In this document: positions 7,182 to 16,256 of the stretch, piece after piece
How positions within the stretch are numbered: the first letter of the stretch is position 1
How the letters are laid out: each line of letters begins with the position of its first letter
NCBI GenBank assembly: GCA_037142915.1
Contig: JBAWZR010000002.1
Coordinates: 1 to 41,894 of the forward strand
Reading direction: 5' to 3'
Length of the DNA: 41,894 bases
Origin: JBAWZR01 sp037142915
Lineage (GTDB): Bacteria; Patescibacteriota; Minisyncoccia; Moranbacterales; UBA1568
Translations under genes and position numbers: made by a program
Notes under the pieces: generated by a model
Told to the model about the DNA's origin: nothing
What the model saw: only the letters and a program-made list of their open reading frames with translations
The model's database searches: none

Positions 7182-9044
7182 TTAAAGTGATGGAGCATGA
7201 TATTCAAAGAGAATACCACTGACGAGAGCTGATTGGAAAGAAGGGAAGGCGAAAGGCGTCGTGTCCTGTGAAAATGTGGCGGTTTCGAGAGAATATGAAT
7301 TCACTGGTGTGAGCGAATCTTTGAAAAAATCAGTGTACCGGGTGGCTTGCTCAGTACCAGCAAGAATATAAATATGATCAAAGGCGCGTGTATCGAGCCG
7401 AAGCAGGTCGGACGGATTGAAAAAATAGACCGCCTGGATGCCGTAGATGCTGTGGAGCGGACCAGCGAGGATGGCGTAGGGGTTGCCTGAAGCGAGTCGA
7501 TCGACAAGGATGAGGTCTCGATCGGTAAACTGTGAAGCAAGGGGAGCTGTGCCTGTCAGGAGAGATGGGTTTTCAGTGGCGGGGAGGAAATAGAGAGTGA
7601 CCGTAAGAAAAGAAAGTGTGAGTATGCTGAGGATGAACGGAGCGAAGAGGCGCGAGAAATGGCGGTGTGGATGATGGCGTTGAAAAAACGAGTGTAACTC
7701 CGCGATACCGAGCAGTGTGAGAAAAAGAAACACCGGCCAGAGTGTGAAAACGAATCGGCGTAACATCCACGGATGGTCATCAGAAATATGCGGGTTGAAA
7801 AGATATATCAGAGTGGGAAGTGCGAGAAGCAAAGGCACGAGAGTGATCCAAGCGCGTTTTTTGATGAGAAGGAGGACGCTCAAGTCACCCATAACGAATA
7901 CCGGGACGAGTTGATAGAGCCAGAGTGTTTGCCAGAGTGCCTGGAGCGATGGGAAAAACGATGATGAGGAGGATAGTGCTGCTGTTGTTGGTTCGTTCCA
8001 TTGGTGCCAGAGCGTGCTGGCTATCGAGCGGAAGAACGGAAGATTGAGCATGATATCCCACAGAATGACGAGGGTGATAAAGGTGACCGTAAGCGTGACG
8101 GTTGGTCGTGAGAATTTCTCGGTGAACCAGTGACGAACGGAAGGGGTGAATGCAAAAAGAAGAAGGAGCATCGCGAATATCGCCCAGCCTTCGATGCGAG
8201 TGATGGCCAGGGTGAGTGCGGTGAGGAGTGCAAGTGTGCATTGTATTCGTGATGGCCGAGCGAGAAACTGGATGGCTTGGAGGCACAGGAAGAGGAAGAG
8301 TGGGAGCGCAAAGGTTTCACTGAGGGTGAATCGTCCGAACCAGAGGAGCGGGAAAGAGATGAGGAACAACCCTGCGCCGAAGACACTCCAGCGAAATGGT
8401 AGAAAAAGTTTGAGGAGGAAAAAGAAAAAGAGAATAGAGAGGGTGGCACTTACGACATTGGCGATATACAGACCAGCCAAGCCAAATAGAGATACGAATC
8501 CGGCGTACCACACGATCGTACCGAGCGGGAATTGAGGCACCAGACTGCCGGCGGCATCATAGGCGAATCCTGGGAAATTAAGTGCCTTGCCGACGCCGTT
8601 GAGATGGAAGAACGCTTGGATAGAATGTGAATCGAAGGGGATTTTCCCTGTGTGGGCGAGTTGGATGGCGGCGAGACTGTAGGAGCCCTGATCGCGTCCG
8701 GAGAAGACAGTAGGACTCGCGAGGAGTGGTGAGAGTACGCAGATGAGAAAGGCGAGTGTGCCAGCGAAGAGCAGGATGGTAACCCAGAGAGTTTTTTTTG
8801 AAATGAGATGCAGCGCGAGATGCCGCTTGTGAATGAAACGAAGGCCGATGTAACTGCTCGTGCCGAGTGCAATGAGTAGGGAGAGCAAGACGAGGGACGA
8901 TGAGAAGTGTCCGACACTGGCGAGGACAAAGAGAAGCCACCACCAAATCAACCACCCGCCGGCGAGGCTGGTGACGAAAATTGAAAACAAGGAAGATTCG
9001 TTTTTTCCGGAAACTGAATGTGGAGACAAACGCGTAAGGCTCAA
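7182..9044 (-). CDS. GT-C-type membrane glycosyltransferase (GT39/GT83-like)
   Basis: The 620-residue polytopic protein has about a dozen hydrophobic segments. Just after the first long helices lies SGRDQGSYSLA (115-125), which fits the acidic first-loop motif of GT-C enzymes; D118 is the candidate catalytic or metal-binding residue. Such enzymes move sugars from lipid-linked donors on the outer side of the membrane. The start is TTG with no ATG available in frame, 22 nt downstream of a good -10, and no Shine-Dalgarno is visible. It is the first gene of a three-gene minus-strand operon. The acceptor, protein or glycan, cannot be told from sequence. Confidence 0.75.
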   Translation of the reverse strand: MSLTRLSPHSVSGKNESSLFSIFVTSLAGGWLIWWWLLFVLASVGHFSSSLVLLSLLIALGTSSYIGLRFIHKRHLALHLISKKTLWVTILLFAGTLAFLICVLSPLLASPTVFSGRDQGSYSLAAIQLAHTGKIPFDSHSIQAFFHLNGVGKALNFPGFAYDAAGSLVPQFPLGTIVWYAGFVSLFGLAGLYIANVVSATLSILFFFFLLKLFLPFRWSVFGAGLFLISFPLLWFGRFTLSETFALPLFLFLCLQAIQFLARPSRIQCTLALLTALTLAITRIEGWAIFAMLLLLFAFTPSVRHWFTEKFSRPTVTLTVTFITLVILWDIMLNLPFFRSIASTLWHQWNEPTTAALSSSSSFFPSLQALWQTLWLYQLVPVFVMGDLSVLLLIKKRAWITLVPLLLALPTLIYLFNPHISDDHPWMLRRFVFTLWPVFLFLTLLGIAELHSFFQRHHPHRHFSRLFAPFILSILTLSFLTVTLYFLPATENPSLLTGTAPLASQFTDRDLILVDRLASGNPYAILAGPLHSIYGIQAVYFFNPSDLLRLDTRAFDHIYILAGTEQATRYTDFFKDSLTPVNSYSLETATFSQDTTPFAFPSFQSALVSGILFEYHAPSL

Positions 9045-9065
9045 AGTATTACGGGCATTGCTTTC

Positions 9066-9094
9066 AGTATACCAAAAAAAGAGATAGTCGTCAT
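9066..9094 (-). promoter_or_regulatory. Minus-strand promoter for the GT-C operon
   Basis: Read on the minus strand: ATGACG, a 17-nt spacer ending TGG, then TATACT. The expected transcript start is about 15 nt before the TTG at 9044, so the leader is very short. Confidence 0.7.
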
Positions 9095-9122
9095 TGCGCT
9101 GTTAGTATGATAAAATACCCGC

Positions 9123-9151
9123 TTCACGGGGAGTTTTTGGCGTGGTAGAAT
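9123..9151 (+). promoter_or_regulatory. Promoter for the 9197 glycosyltransferase operon
   Basis: TTCACG, a 17-nt spacer ending TGG (extended -10), then TAGAAT. It is divergent from the GT-C promoter. Confidence 0.55.
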
Positions 9152-9196
9152 GAAAGAAGACAGAGTGGGGAGGGAAAGCCGCCATAAATTGAAACC

Positions 9197-10384
9197 ATGA
9201 AAATACTTGTTGTCGCACCGACCCCGTTTTTTTCTGATCGGGGAACGCATATCCGAATACTCGAGGAGGCTTTGGCTTTGGAGCGATTGGGACATACTCT
9301 TATCATAGGCACTTACCATATCGGGCGTGATATCCCGCCGCAGGTGCACACGGATATTGATGTTCGCCGGATTCGCCGGTGGGTGTTTTGGTACAAAAAA
9401 CTCGAAGCCGGCCCTGACTGGCAGAAGATCATCCTTGATATTATGTTGATCCGCAAGGTGTTTTTCCTCGCGCGAACAGAACACCCCGATATCATTCACG
9501 CTCACCTGCACGAGGGTGCGCTGATTGGGTGGATCGTGCAGAAGGCATTGTTTTGGCGTAAGATGAAACTCGTGACGGATATGCATGGGAGTTTGACCAA
9601 GGAGATGGTATCGCATGCGTATCTGCGAGGGAATTGGCTGCGGGCGATATTCAATCGGCTCGAATGGTGGCTCGACAATCGTGGCGATATCGCGGTGACG
9701 AGCTCATGGGAGAACACACTCGAAGTGAGCGCTCATCGGCCGTCAGCCACGACGGAGACGATTCTCGATGGGGTGAATCTCGCCTATTATCGGAGTTTGC
9801 CGATGAAGGGCGAGGCGCGGAAACGCTTCAATATTCCACGGGAGAAAGTCATCGTCGCGTATACCGGCGCGTTCATCCCCAACAAGGGCATCCAACATAT
9901 GGTAGATGCTTTTTCGCGGGTATATGAAGCCTGCCCTGAAGTCCATTTCGTCATCGCGGGATTTCCGTTGGATATGATTCGATCACTCCTTGACGCGCAG
10001 GTGTGGAAACAATCCTCAACGATTATCAGTCCTTTGTTGTATTTCAATTTGCCGACACTCTTGTGGGCGAGTGATATCGGCGTTGATCCCAAGGACACCG
10101 GGACACATCAGGCGAGTGGCAAGACGCTACAATATATGGGCGCCGGGTTGCCGATTGTATGCTTCGAGACGACGAACAATCGGGAATATCTGGCAGGTGG
10201 TGCGGAGTACGCGAGCGAAGTGACGGCCGAGAGTTTGGCAGATGCGATCATCCGATTGGTGCGCGACCCAAAAGCACGGGAGGAGAAGGGGCTGATCAAT
10301 CACCGGCGCGCCGAACTGTTCAGTTGGGATGCCTCGGCAAAAAAACTGGAGGGGATTTATAAACAAGTGTTGAAGAGAAAATAA
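9197..10384 (+). CDS. GT4-family glycosyltransferase
   Basis: The 395-residue GT-B-fold enzyme opens with MKILVVAPTPFFSDRGTHIR, the first Rossmann strand with its glycine-rich acceptor loop. The C-terminal donor domain begins near VIVAYTGAFIPNKGIQHMV (about 218-236) and contains SGKTLQYMGAGLPIV, the usual nucleotide-sugar-binding helix. The first Glu of the common EX7E motif is not obvious. It is probably cytoplasmic and peripheral to the membrane, adding a sugar to a lipid-linked glycan; donor and acceptor are unknown. It heads a plus-strand run with the 651-residue unknown protein (10-nt gap) and a second GT4 enzyme. Confidence 0.88.
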   Translation: MKILVVAPTPFFSDRGTHIRILEEALALERLGHTLIIGTYHIGRDIPPQVHTDIDVRRIRRWVFWYKKLEAGPDWQKIILDIMLIRKVFFLARTEHPDIIHAHLHEGALIGWIVQKALFWRKMKLVTDMHGSLTKEMVSHAYLRGNWLRAIFNRLEWWLDNRGDIAVTSSWENTLEVSAHRPSATTETILDGVNLAYYRSLPMKGEARKRFNIPREKVIVAYTGAFIPNKGIQHMVDAFSRVYEACPEVHFVIAGFPLDMIRSLLDAQVWKQSSTIISPLLYFNLPTLLWASDIGVDPKDTGTHQASGKTLQYMGAGLPIVCFETTNNREYLAGGAEYASEVTAESLADAIIRLVRDPKAREEKGLINHRRAELFSWDASAKKLEGIYKQVLKRK

Positions 10385-10394
10385 ATAAAATAGT

Positions 10395-12350
10395 ATGGAT
10401 TTTGAAAAACCTGCATCGCCCACACCAGAACAAATGAAAACTGAAAGACAGACCCCGCTTCGTTCGCAGGAAGATATTCATCTGGAATCTCCGGTCGAGC
10501 AGCCGACACCAGCGGTTGATTATGAGGCATTGGAGGCCGAGTATGATTCAACTGTTACCGAGATGGAGGCGAAACTTGGACCATTGAGTGATGAGGTCAA
10601 GCAGGAACTGCATCAGAGTATAGTCGGTGATGCGCCGAGGGTGAATGAAATGGAAGATGCGAAAGAATTCAGCAAGACTTATTCTCCCCGAGAGCGGTCG
10701 CTGCTTGCCGAGAAGATTCAAGGTATGCGGGTGAAATATTTTAAGCAGGAGAATACGGCGAAGCAAATAAATGAAGAACGGCAACCAAAAAGGGAGGAAG
10801 CGGAAGCAAAACTCGAGGTTCTTAGGGTTGAGGCTGCGGAGGTTCATGAGAAATTAGACGAGCTTGATGCAGTGATGAGTAGGCGGAAGTTCGAGGTTTT
10901 CGGAAAGGTTCTTGATTTCACTTCACAAAAAACGAAAAAGGAATGGGAGACCTACGATGCATTGCGTCAACAGGTGAATGAAGAGATGGCAAAAGAAAAG
11001 CAGATACTGGCGTCAGCGGAGGAAGTCGTTGTTGAAGATACGCTGTTGCGGGAATCACGGAGTGAATTGACAAGTTTTTATAAGGAGCAGGAAGAAATAA
11101 AAAATATCTACGAGAGTGAGGATGACTTGCGAGATGTAGAAAAAGTTTCCCGCGAAAGGAATCTCGTGTTTTTCCATGCTATGTCCTTTGAAGGTTATAG
11201 AGCTCTTGGCGTTTTTGAGAATAATCAAATGGTAGACGCTGATCGTTTGGATAATGAGACGAGGATGAAGCTGCTTATAGGACTTGACCCAACTATTTCT
11301 GTTTCTACCAAGCGATTGGATTCTTCAAAACCGGAGGAAAGCGGGACACTATACCCTGCAGGTGTCCTATTGAAGGGTGGCCGTATTATGAGCGCCTATA
11401 GTGGAGATGGGATGACACAAGTTCAGAATGTCTTTGCCAAGCAGGCGGAATATGACCAAACACTCAAATCGAGCGTGGTACATGAGAATTTTGGGAAGCG
11501 TTTGGATGCGGCAATCACTCGGACTACATCAGAGGAAGAATATGGAATAAATGAAGAAGCTCCTTACAATGAGCTTATTGTGGAAAATCCGGAAATCGCC
11601 GCGTTAGCAATCAATCTTGATCATGAGGCGTTGAAGATATCTCCCGAGCGTATCGCCTCTATCGGCGCAGAGCTAGAGAGACTGTCGATTGAATTCGGTA
11701 TCCCAGTGTATGGTATAAGAGAGGGAAAGATTTTGGATATGAAAAATGGTGGGCAGGAAGTCTCTCTCGATAGTGTATTGGATTTTGGAATACAAAAGAG
11801 TGCTGAGGAACGGCTGGGGATGGTTCGGGAGGCAGTGGAACAAGGCGTGCTGGCTACTAGAGGAGTTCGAGAATATTTGGAGGCGTATTCTGTTGGGGTT
11901 AATGTTATGAACCCCGATACTTTTTCAGCACTCAATTATTCTTTGCATGATTTGATTGGGAATGAACGGAATTTTGAAAAAATTATCGAAAGGGTTCGAG
12001 GAAAAATTGATTATTTGGAGCAATCTATTCGACTCAATGAACAGCAGGAATCTTCAGAATCTGATGATACAAAGAACCAAACGGAAAAATATAAAAAACT
12101 TTTAAAGGAAGCAACTTTTCTTTTATACGGTCTTTCCGAAACATCTGAAGTTAAAAACAATACCGCGCTGTCTGGTGATATGACAGCAGTCATTGATCAA
12201 TCTTTCGGAGTGGAACAATGTCGTAATTTCATAGAAACTCACCGTCAGAATGATAAGAAATTGTGTCTTATATTAAAGGATTTCCCTCCCGATATTCAAA
12301 AACGGATGAGGGCGCTTGGTGCGAAGGAGGAAGATACCTTTGATTTTTAA
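10395..12350 (+). CDS. Large coiled-coil protein with possible ART-like domain, unknown function
   Basis: The 651-residue acidic protein has no membrane segment or signal peptide. Residues 1-45 are Pro/Glu-rich, and about 110-250 are highly charged and likely coiled coil. A compact domain at about 256-412 contains VFFHAMSFEGYRAL (His261), TISVSTKR, TLYPAGVLLKGGRI (Tyr320) and YNELIVENPEIAAL (Glu393). This H...Y...E order with a preceding 'visS' strand is reminiscent of ADP-ribosyltransferase folds, but the resemblance is weak and is my inference. The C-terminal 230 residues are helical and unassigned. It sits between two glycosyltransferase genes with short gaps (10 and 19 nt) and no clear Shine-Dalgarno. 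Confidence 0.6.
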   Translation: MDFEKPASPTPEQMKTERQTPLRSQEDIHLESPVEQPTPAVDYEALEAEYDSTVTEMEAKLGPLSDEVKQELHQSIVGDAPRVNEMEDAKEFSKTYSPRERSLLAEKIQGMRVKYFKQENTAKQINEERQPKREEAEAKLEVLRVEAAEVHEKLDELDAVMSRRKFEVFGKVLDFTSQKTKKEWETYDALRQQVNEEMAKEKQILASAEEVVVEDTLLRESRSELTSFYKEQEEIKNIYESEDDLRDVEKVSRERNLVFFHAMSFEGYRALGVFENNQMVDADRLDNETRMKLLIGLDPTISVSTKRLDSSKPEESGTLYPAGVLLKGGRIMSAYSGDGMTQVQNVFAKQAEYDQTLKSSVVHENFGKRLDAAITRTTSEEEYGINEEAPYNELIVENPEIAALAINLDHEALKISPERIASIGAELERLSIEFGIPVYGIREGKILDMKNGGQEVSLDSVLDFGIQKSAEERLGMVREAVEQGVLATRGVREYLEAYSVGVNVMNPDTFSALNYSLHDLIGNERNFEKIIERVRGKIDYLEQSIRLNEQQESSESDDTKNQTEKYKKLLKEATFLLYGLSETSEVKNNTALSGDMTAVIDQSFGVEQCRNFIETHRQNDKKLCLILKDFPPDIQKRMRALGAKEEDTFDF

Positions 12351-12369
12351 AAGAATGATATTTTAACCT

Positions 12370-13635
12370 ATGGATCTGTGGCTCATAAAACTTGGTAAGG
12401 CATGGTCAGCTCTCAAGGAGGAGGGTTTGTGGCGGGGTGGGACGCGTATCACGAAATCGTTTTTTAATTTGTTTCACCATGTCGGTTCGGGCGATGTACT
12501 CTTCATCACGGGCGGACTGGGTGACAGCGCGCGGTATCGCTCCTGGCATGTGGTAGAGGAGCTGCGATTGCAGGCGGGTTTGCGGTGCTCGATCACCGTG
12601 CAGGATAACCCGTTCCTCTCAGGGTACGCGGACAAGTTTTCGATATTTATTTTTCATCGGGTGATGTATACGCCGAGCGTCGCCAAACTCATAGAAAAAA
12701 TCAAAGCGCAACACAAGACGATTATTTTTGAAACAGACGATTTGGTATTTGACGCGAAATATCAGAAGGATATGGATCACTTCCGCAAGATGAATACCTT
12801 TGAACGTAAGCAGTATGCCGGAGGTGTCGGCGCGGAAATCCTCGCCGATCCGTATGTGGAAGTGGCCACGACGAGTACGGATTTTCTCGCTGAGAAATTA
12901 CGAGAACAGAATAAAACAGTTTTCGTCGTGCCAAATAAATTGTCGCAAGAAGATGTGCAGACGATGGATGAGATTTTGGCTGCAACCAAGGGTGCGGCGG
13001 GTAGAGACGCAAGATCTTGCATCTCTACAGAATCGGAAAACGATGTGATCATCGGTTACTTCAGTGGTGCCAAGGGGCATGATAAAGACTTTGCCGTAGT
13101 GACGGACGTGTTATTGGAGCTGTTTCAAAAATACCCGCAGTTGCGATTGTTCGTCGCCGGGCCACTGGTGCTGGATGAGCGTTTACTGGCATTAAACAAA
13201 AGTGTATCAGGAGTAGAGACGCAAGATCTTGCGTCTCAAGAGAAGAGAATAATTCAAGTTGCCTATGTCCCTCGAGCAGAACACTTCGCCAATGTCGCGC
13301 ATATCGATATCAATGTCGCGCCGCTCGAAGTCGGCAATCCCTTTTGCGAGTCGAAGTCGGAGTTGAAGTTTTTTGAAGCCGGATACCTCGGCGTGCCGAC
13401 GGTGGCCAGTGCGACCGATCCGTTCCGACGGGCGATCGAGGATGGGGTGGATGGTTTTGTCGCTATGAAGAGCGACGAATGGAAAGAGAAACTCTCGCGT
13501 TTAATAGAAGACAAAAATTTACGATCGCAAATGGGTGAACGGGCGCACGAAAAAGCTGTGACCAAATACACTACCACTAACGCTCACAACGAGGAATACT
13601 ATGCTTTTTTGAAAAGCAAGATTATTTCTGCTTGA
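12370..13635 (+). CDS. GT4-family glycosyltransferase with two in-frame palindromic repeat insertions
   Basis: The 421-residue protein has a GT-B C-terminal domain: VIIGYFSGAKGHDKDFAVV, then CESKSELKFFEAGYLGVPTV, the donor-site helix. The N-terminal half has VLFITGGLGDSARYRSWHV. Two short stretches look foreign. Residues 211-220 (GRDARSCIST) are encoded by the palindrome at 13001-13028, and residues 282-290 (VETQDLAS) by the related palindrome at 13213-13237, read in a different frame. Both fall at probable loops: the inter-domain linker just before the C-domain, and the loop after the 'LLALNKSVSG' helix. The frame stays open, so the enzyme may tolerate both. The 3' end overlaps the convergent metal-permease gene by 14 nt. 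Confidence 0.85.
   Translation: MDLWLIKLGKAWSALKEEGLWRGGTRITKSFFNLFHHVGSGDVLFITGGLGDSARYRSWHVVEELRLQAGLRCSITVQDNPFLSGYADKFSIFIFHRVMYTPSVAKLIEKIKAQHKTIIFETDDLVFDAKYQKDMDHFRKMNTFERKQYAGGVGAEILADPYVEVATTSTDFLAEKLREQNKTVFVVPNKLSQEDVQTMDEILAATKGAAGRDARSCISTESENDVIIGYFSGAKGHDKDFAVVTDVLLELFQKYPQLRLFVAGPLVLDERLLALNKSVSGVETQDLASQEKRIIQVAYVPRAEHFANVAHIDINVAPLEVGNPFCESKSELKFFEAGYLGVPTVASATDPFRRAIEDGVDGFVAMKSDEWKEKLSRLIEDKNLRSQMGERAHEKAVTKYTTTNAHNEEYYAFLKSKIISA
13001..13028. repeat. Palindromic mini-repeat, copy A (inside a coding region)
   Basis: GTAGAGACGCAAGA is followed by its reverse complement, with one change (13021 is A where G would complete the 28-nt palindrome). It is in frame within the 12370 glycosyltransferase. 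Confidence 0.9.
13213..13237. repeat. Palindromic mini-repeat, copy B (inside a coding region)
   Basis: GTA is followed by a perfect 22-nt palindrome (13216-13237) of GAGACGCAAGA and its reverse complement; the outer 3' TAC is missing. It is read in a different frame from copy A. Confidence 0.9.
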
Positions 13636-14422
13636 GAGCGAAAACTCCTGCGAAAATCGCTAGCATAATGAGGACGATGGTACCGCCGGTGGAGAGATTG
13701 AAGTAGAACGAGGCGAAGATGCCCGAGACGACAGAGAAGAGTGAAACGATTTCCGCGTAAATGATGGTTTGCAAGAAATTCTTTTTGAGTTGAAGCGCCG
13801 TGATGACCGGGATGACGATGAGCGCTGCGATGAGGAGTACGCCGACGATGGGGATGGCGAGGGCGACGGTGAGTGCGGTGAGCACGATGAGGATGGTATT
13901 GACGAGTCGAGTCGAGACACCGCTGACTGTGGCCGCTTCTTCGTCGAAGGAGATATACACGAGTTGTTTGTAAAAAAATGCTACTATCAGCGCTACGATA
14001 ATGGCTAAAATTGAAATAATACGCACATCACTGGCCGTCACGGTCACGATGCTGCCGAAGAGATAATTGAAGAGGTTTGAGTTGAATCCGTGAGCGAGGC
14101 TGAGGATGACCACAGCGAGCGCGAGGCTGCCGGAGAGGAAGAGCGCCAAGGCTGATTCGCCGTAGACTCGTTTGGAGGTGCGGAGTCGTTCGATGCCGAG
14201 TGACGCGAGCACCGCCGTGACGAGTGCCGTCAATACGGGATTGATTCCAAGGAAGAGGCCAATCGCAATCCCTGCCAGCGATACATGGGCGAGCGTATCC
14301 GCGATGAGCGAATAGCGTCTCAGCACGAGGAAGATGCCGATGAGCGGTGCGATGAGGGCGATCACGATGCCGGCCTCCAGCCCTCGTATGATGAAACCGT
14401 ATTGGAAGATATTTTCGAGCAT
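13622..14422 (-). CDS. znuB: Metal ABC transporter permease (ZnuB/MntB family)
   Basis: The 266-residue membrane protein has about eight hydrophobic helices and the ABC-3 family pattern: FIIRGLEAGIVIALIAPLIG near the start, and DTLAHVSLAGIAIGLFLG (about 37-54), the conserved segment in the metal path. It forms the membrane channel with the ATPase directly upstream; its ATG follows the ATPase TAA with no gap. Zinc or manganese cannot be separated from the permease sequence alone. The end overlaps the convergent glycosyltransferase gene by 14 nt, so both 3' ends lie inside coding DNA and no terminator is visible between them. Confidence 0.88.
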   Translation of the reverse strand: MLENIFQYGFIIRGLEAGIVIALIAPLIGIFLVLRRYSLIADTLAHVSLAGIAIGLFLGINPVLTALVTAVLASLGIERLRTSKRVYGESALALFLSGSLALAVVILSLAHGFNSNLFNYLFGSIVTVTASDVRIISILAIIVALIVAFFYKQLVYISFDEEAATVSGVSTRLVNTILIVLTALTVALAIPIVGVLLIAALIVIPVITALQLKKNFLQTIIYAEIVSLFSVVSGIFASFYFNLSTGGTIVLIMLAIFAGVFALKQK

Positions 14423-15196
14423 TTATTTGTGATAATGATGATGGAGGATGTGGACATCTTTGCCACGAACATTGGAGGGTGTGCTCTCCGCGAGATAATC
14501 CTCGGGCGAAGTGTGGCAGACGAGGGTTATATTGACACAGACGATATGCATCACTTCTCGGACTACCCGTTCGATATCGTGGGACACGAGCACGAGTGTG
14601 AGATCTAATTCTTCATTGAGCTTTCGGAGGAGTGTATAAAACTCGTTTTGAGTTTCTTGATCTACACCGGTTGTCGGTTCATCCAAAAAGATGATTTCCG
14701 GTTGGTTGACCAGTGCTCGAGCGATGAAAACTCGTTGTTGTTGCCCGCCGGAGAGATCACCGATGAGTCGGTCTTTCTGTTTCCATAACCCGACTTTTTC
14801 GAGCGCGTCCCGTACTGCTTCCTTATCATCTCGTGTGGTTCGTTGGAAAAGTTTTTGATTTGAGTAGCGACCCATCAGTACGACTTCGAAGACACTGGCG
14901 GGAAAGTTGGCATCAAAATGGACGGCTTTTTGGGGGACATAGCCTATTTTTTGCCAATCCTTGAATTCTCGAAGATCCTGCTCAAATAATTTTACGCTGC
15001 CGGTTTTTGGCGTGAGGAGATTGAGCATTATTTTGAGTAGGGTCGTTTTGCCCGCTCCATTTGGGCCGATGAGTCCGATATAATCGCCCTGATGGATTGC
15101 GAGCGTTATGTCTTTCAAGACATCTCCGTTGTCATTGTACGAGAAGGAGACATTTTCGATCTCGATGATGTTTTGTGTGTGGTCTATTTGGCGCAT
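14423..15196 (-). CDS. znuC: Metal ABC transporter ATPase (ZnuC/MntA family)
   Basis: The 257-residue ATPase has Walker A GPNGAGKT (44-51), Q-loop Q89 (YVPQK), signature LSGGQQQ (148-154), Walker B IIFLDE (168-173) and H-loop H206. The C-terminus is His-rich (DVHILHHHYHK), a feature seen in zinc-transport ATPases that may bind metal. Its ATG lies inside the end of the upstream binding-protein gene (13-nt overlap), and the permease follows without a gap, so the three subunits are translationally linked. It powers uptake by the complex from the cytoplasmic side. Confidence 0.92.
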   Translation of the reverse strand: MRQIDHTQNIIEIENVSFSYNDNGDVLKDITLAIHQGDYIGLIGPNGAGKTTLLKIMLNLLTPKTGSVKLFEQDLREFKDWQKIGYVPQKAVHFDANFPASVFEVVLMGRYSNQKLFQRTTRDDKEAVRDALEKVGLWKQKDRLIGDLSGGQQQRVFIARALVNQPEIIFLDEPTTGVDQETQNEFYTLLRKLNEELDLTLVLVSHDIERVVREVMHIVCVNITLVCHTSPEDYLAESTPSNVRGKDVHILHHHYHK

Positions 15197-16122
15197 TGTA
15201 GTGCTGTTTGTAAATTAGAGAGGTTGTTTTGCATGACGGTCAGATAATTTTCCCCTTGGGCGAGTTCGGTATCGCTGAGTCCTTCGAGCGGATTGAGTAC
15301 GAGTGTTTGTGCGCCAATTTCAGTCGCGATCGTTTGGGCGAGCTTGGGGCTGGCGAGGCTCTCGAAGAAGATATATTTCACCGAGTTGGCTTTGGCGAAT
15401 TGTACGATGCCGGCCAGTTGCTGCGGTGATGGTTCGGCATCGGGGGAGAGTCCGGCGATGGCGACCTGATTTAATCCGTAAGTTGTGGCGAGGTAGCTAA
15501 ATGCCATGTGCGAAGTAATGATGTTTTTTTCTTTACAATTACTCAACCCTTGTTTATAGGCTCTATCTAAATCATTTAGTTTTGATTTTAGAATATCGGC
15601 GTTCGTCTGATAATACACTGCATTAGCGGGGTCAGCTTGTTCAAATCCCTGCACGAGCTTCGCGACGATTTTCTCTGCCAATGGTGGGGCGAGCCAGATA
15701 TGGGGGTCGATGCCGGTCTGACCGTTTTCTGTTACCTGTTGAGTAGCGAGGCCGTCGCTCACAGTGATGATGGTTGTTTTTCCGGGGTCGATATTTTGTT
15801 TGATAGTGTCGCCCCAACCCTCGAGGTTGCTCCCATTGAGGATGATGAGTTGGCTATTTTCCATCGTGGCCATATCCTGCGCGGTTGGTTCGTAGTCGTG
15901 CGGTTCGGCACCGGCTGGCACTATATTGGTCACATGTGCTTTATCGCCACCGATTTGCTGAGCGAAGAAGGAGAGTGGATACAAGCTGGCCACTACTTGG
16001 ATTTTCCCTGAGTTGAGAATTTGAGAGGACGGTTTTGTTTGTCTTAACAAAACAAAAACTGCCAGACTAATGAGAAGTAGCCCGAGAACAAAAATGATGG
16101 TAATGACAGTATTTTTCGACAT
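15184..16122 (-). CDS. znuA: Metal-binding lipoprotein/substrate-binding protein (ZnuA/TroA family)
   Basis: The 312-residue cluster A-I binding protein has an N-terminal membrane anchor (about 7-26) with no cysteine lipobox, so it is probably tethered by an uncleaved helix. Ligand candidates are His75 (PHDYEP), His141 (DPHIWL) and His205 (TSHMAFSY). Glu254 (FFESLASP) is present, but the usual Asp of the 'LDPL' motif reads Asn277 (LNPLEG). The His-rich loop of E. coli ZnuA is absent. Three histidines and the His-rich ATPase favour zinc, but manganese is possible. No Zur-like operator was recognised upstream. Confidence 0.88.
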   Translation of the reverse strand: MSKNTVITIIFVLGLLLISLAVFVLLRQTKPSSQILNSGKIQVVASLYPLSFFAQQIGGDKAHVTNIVPAGAEPHDYEPTAQDMATMENSQLIILNGSNLEGWGDTIKQNIDPGKTTIITVSDGLATQQVTENGQTGIDPHIWLAPPLAEKIVAKLVQGFEQADPANAVYYQTNADILKSKLNDLDRAYKQGLSNCKEKNIITSHMAFSYLATTYGLNQVAIAGLSPDAEPSPQQLAGIVQFAKANSVKYIFFESLASPKLAQTIATEIGAQTLVLNPLEGLSDTELAQGENYLTVMQNNLSNLQTALQCAK

Positions 16123-16134
16123 ATTCTTGATAAC

Positions 16135-16140
16135 AGTATA
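16135..16140 (-). promoter_or_regulatory. -10 element for the znuACB operon, near-leaderless
   Basis: TATACT on the minus strand lies 12 nt before the ATG at 16122. The expected transcript start is only about 6 nt before the start codon. No good -35 was found at the usual spacing. Confidence 0.5.
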
Positions 16141-16256
16141 GCGTGTTTTTTGGTCTAAAGCTAGTTCTGTCGAAAAAGTTTTCTGATGTATAAAAACGTG
16201 CGGAAAATGTGGAATTTTGTTATGATTAAGAGGAAATTTTAAAGAGACGAAGAAAT

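Noticed and set aside
13001..13237. Repeats considered as a CRISPR array
   Set aside because: Only two copies here, spaced by coding DNA of about 184 nt, and no cas genes.
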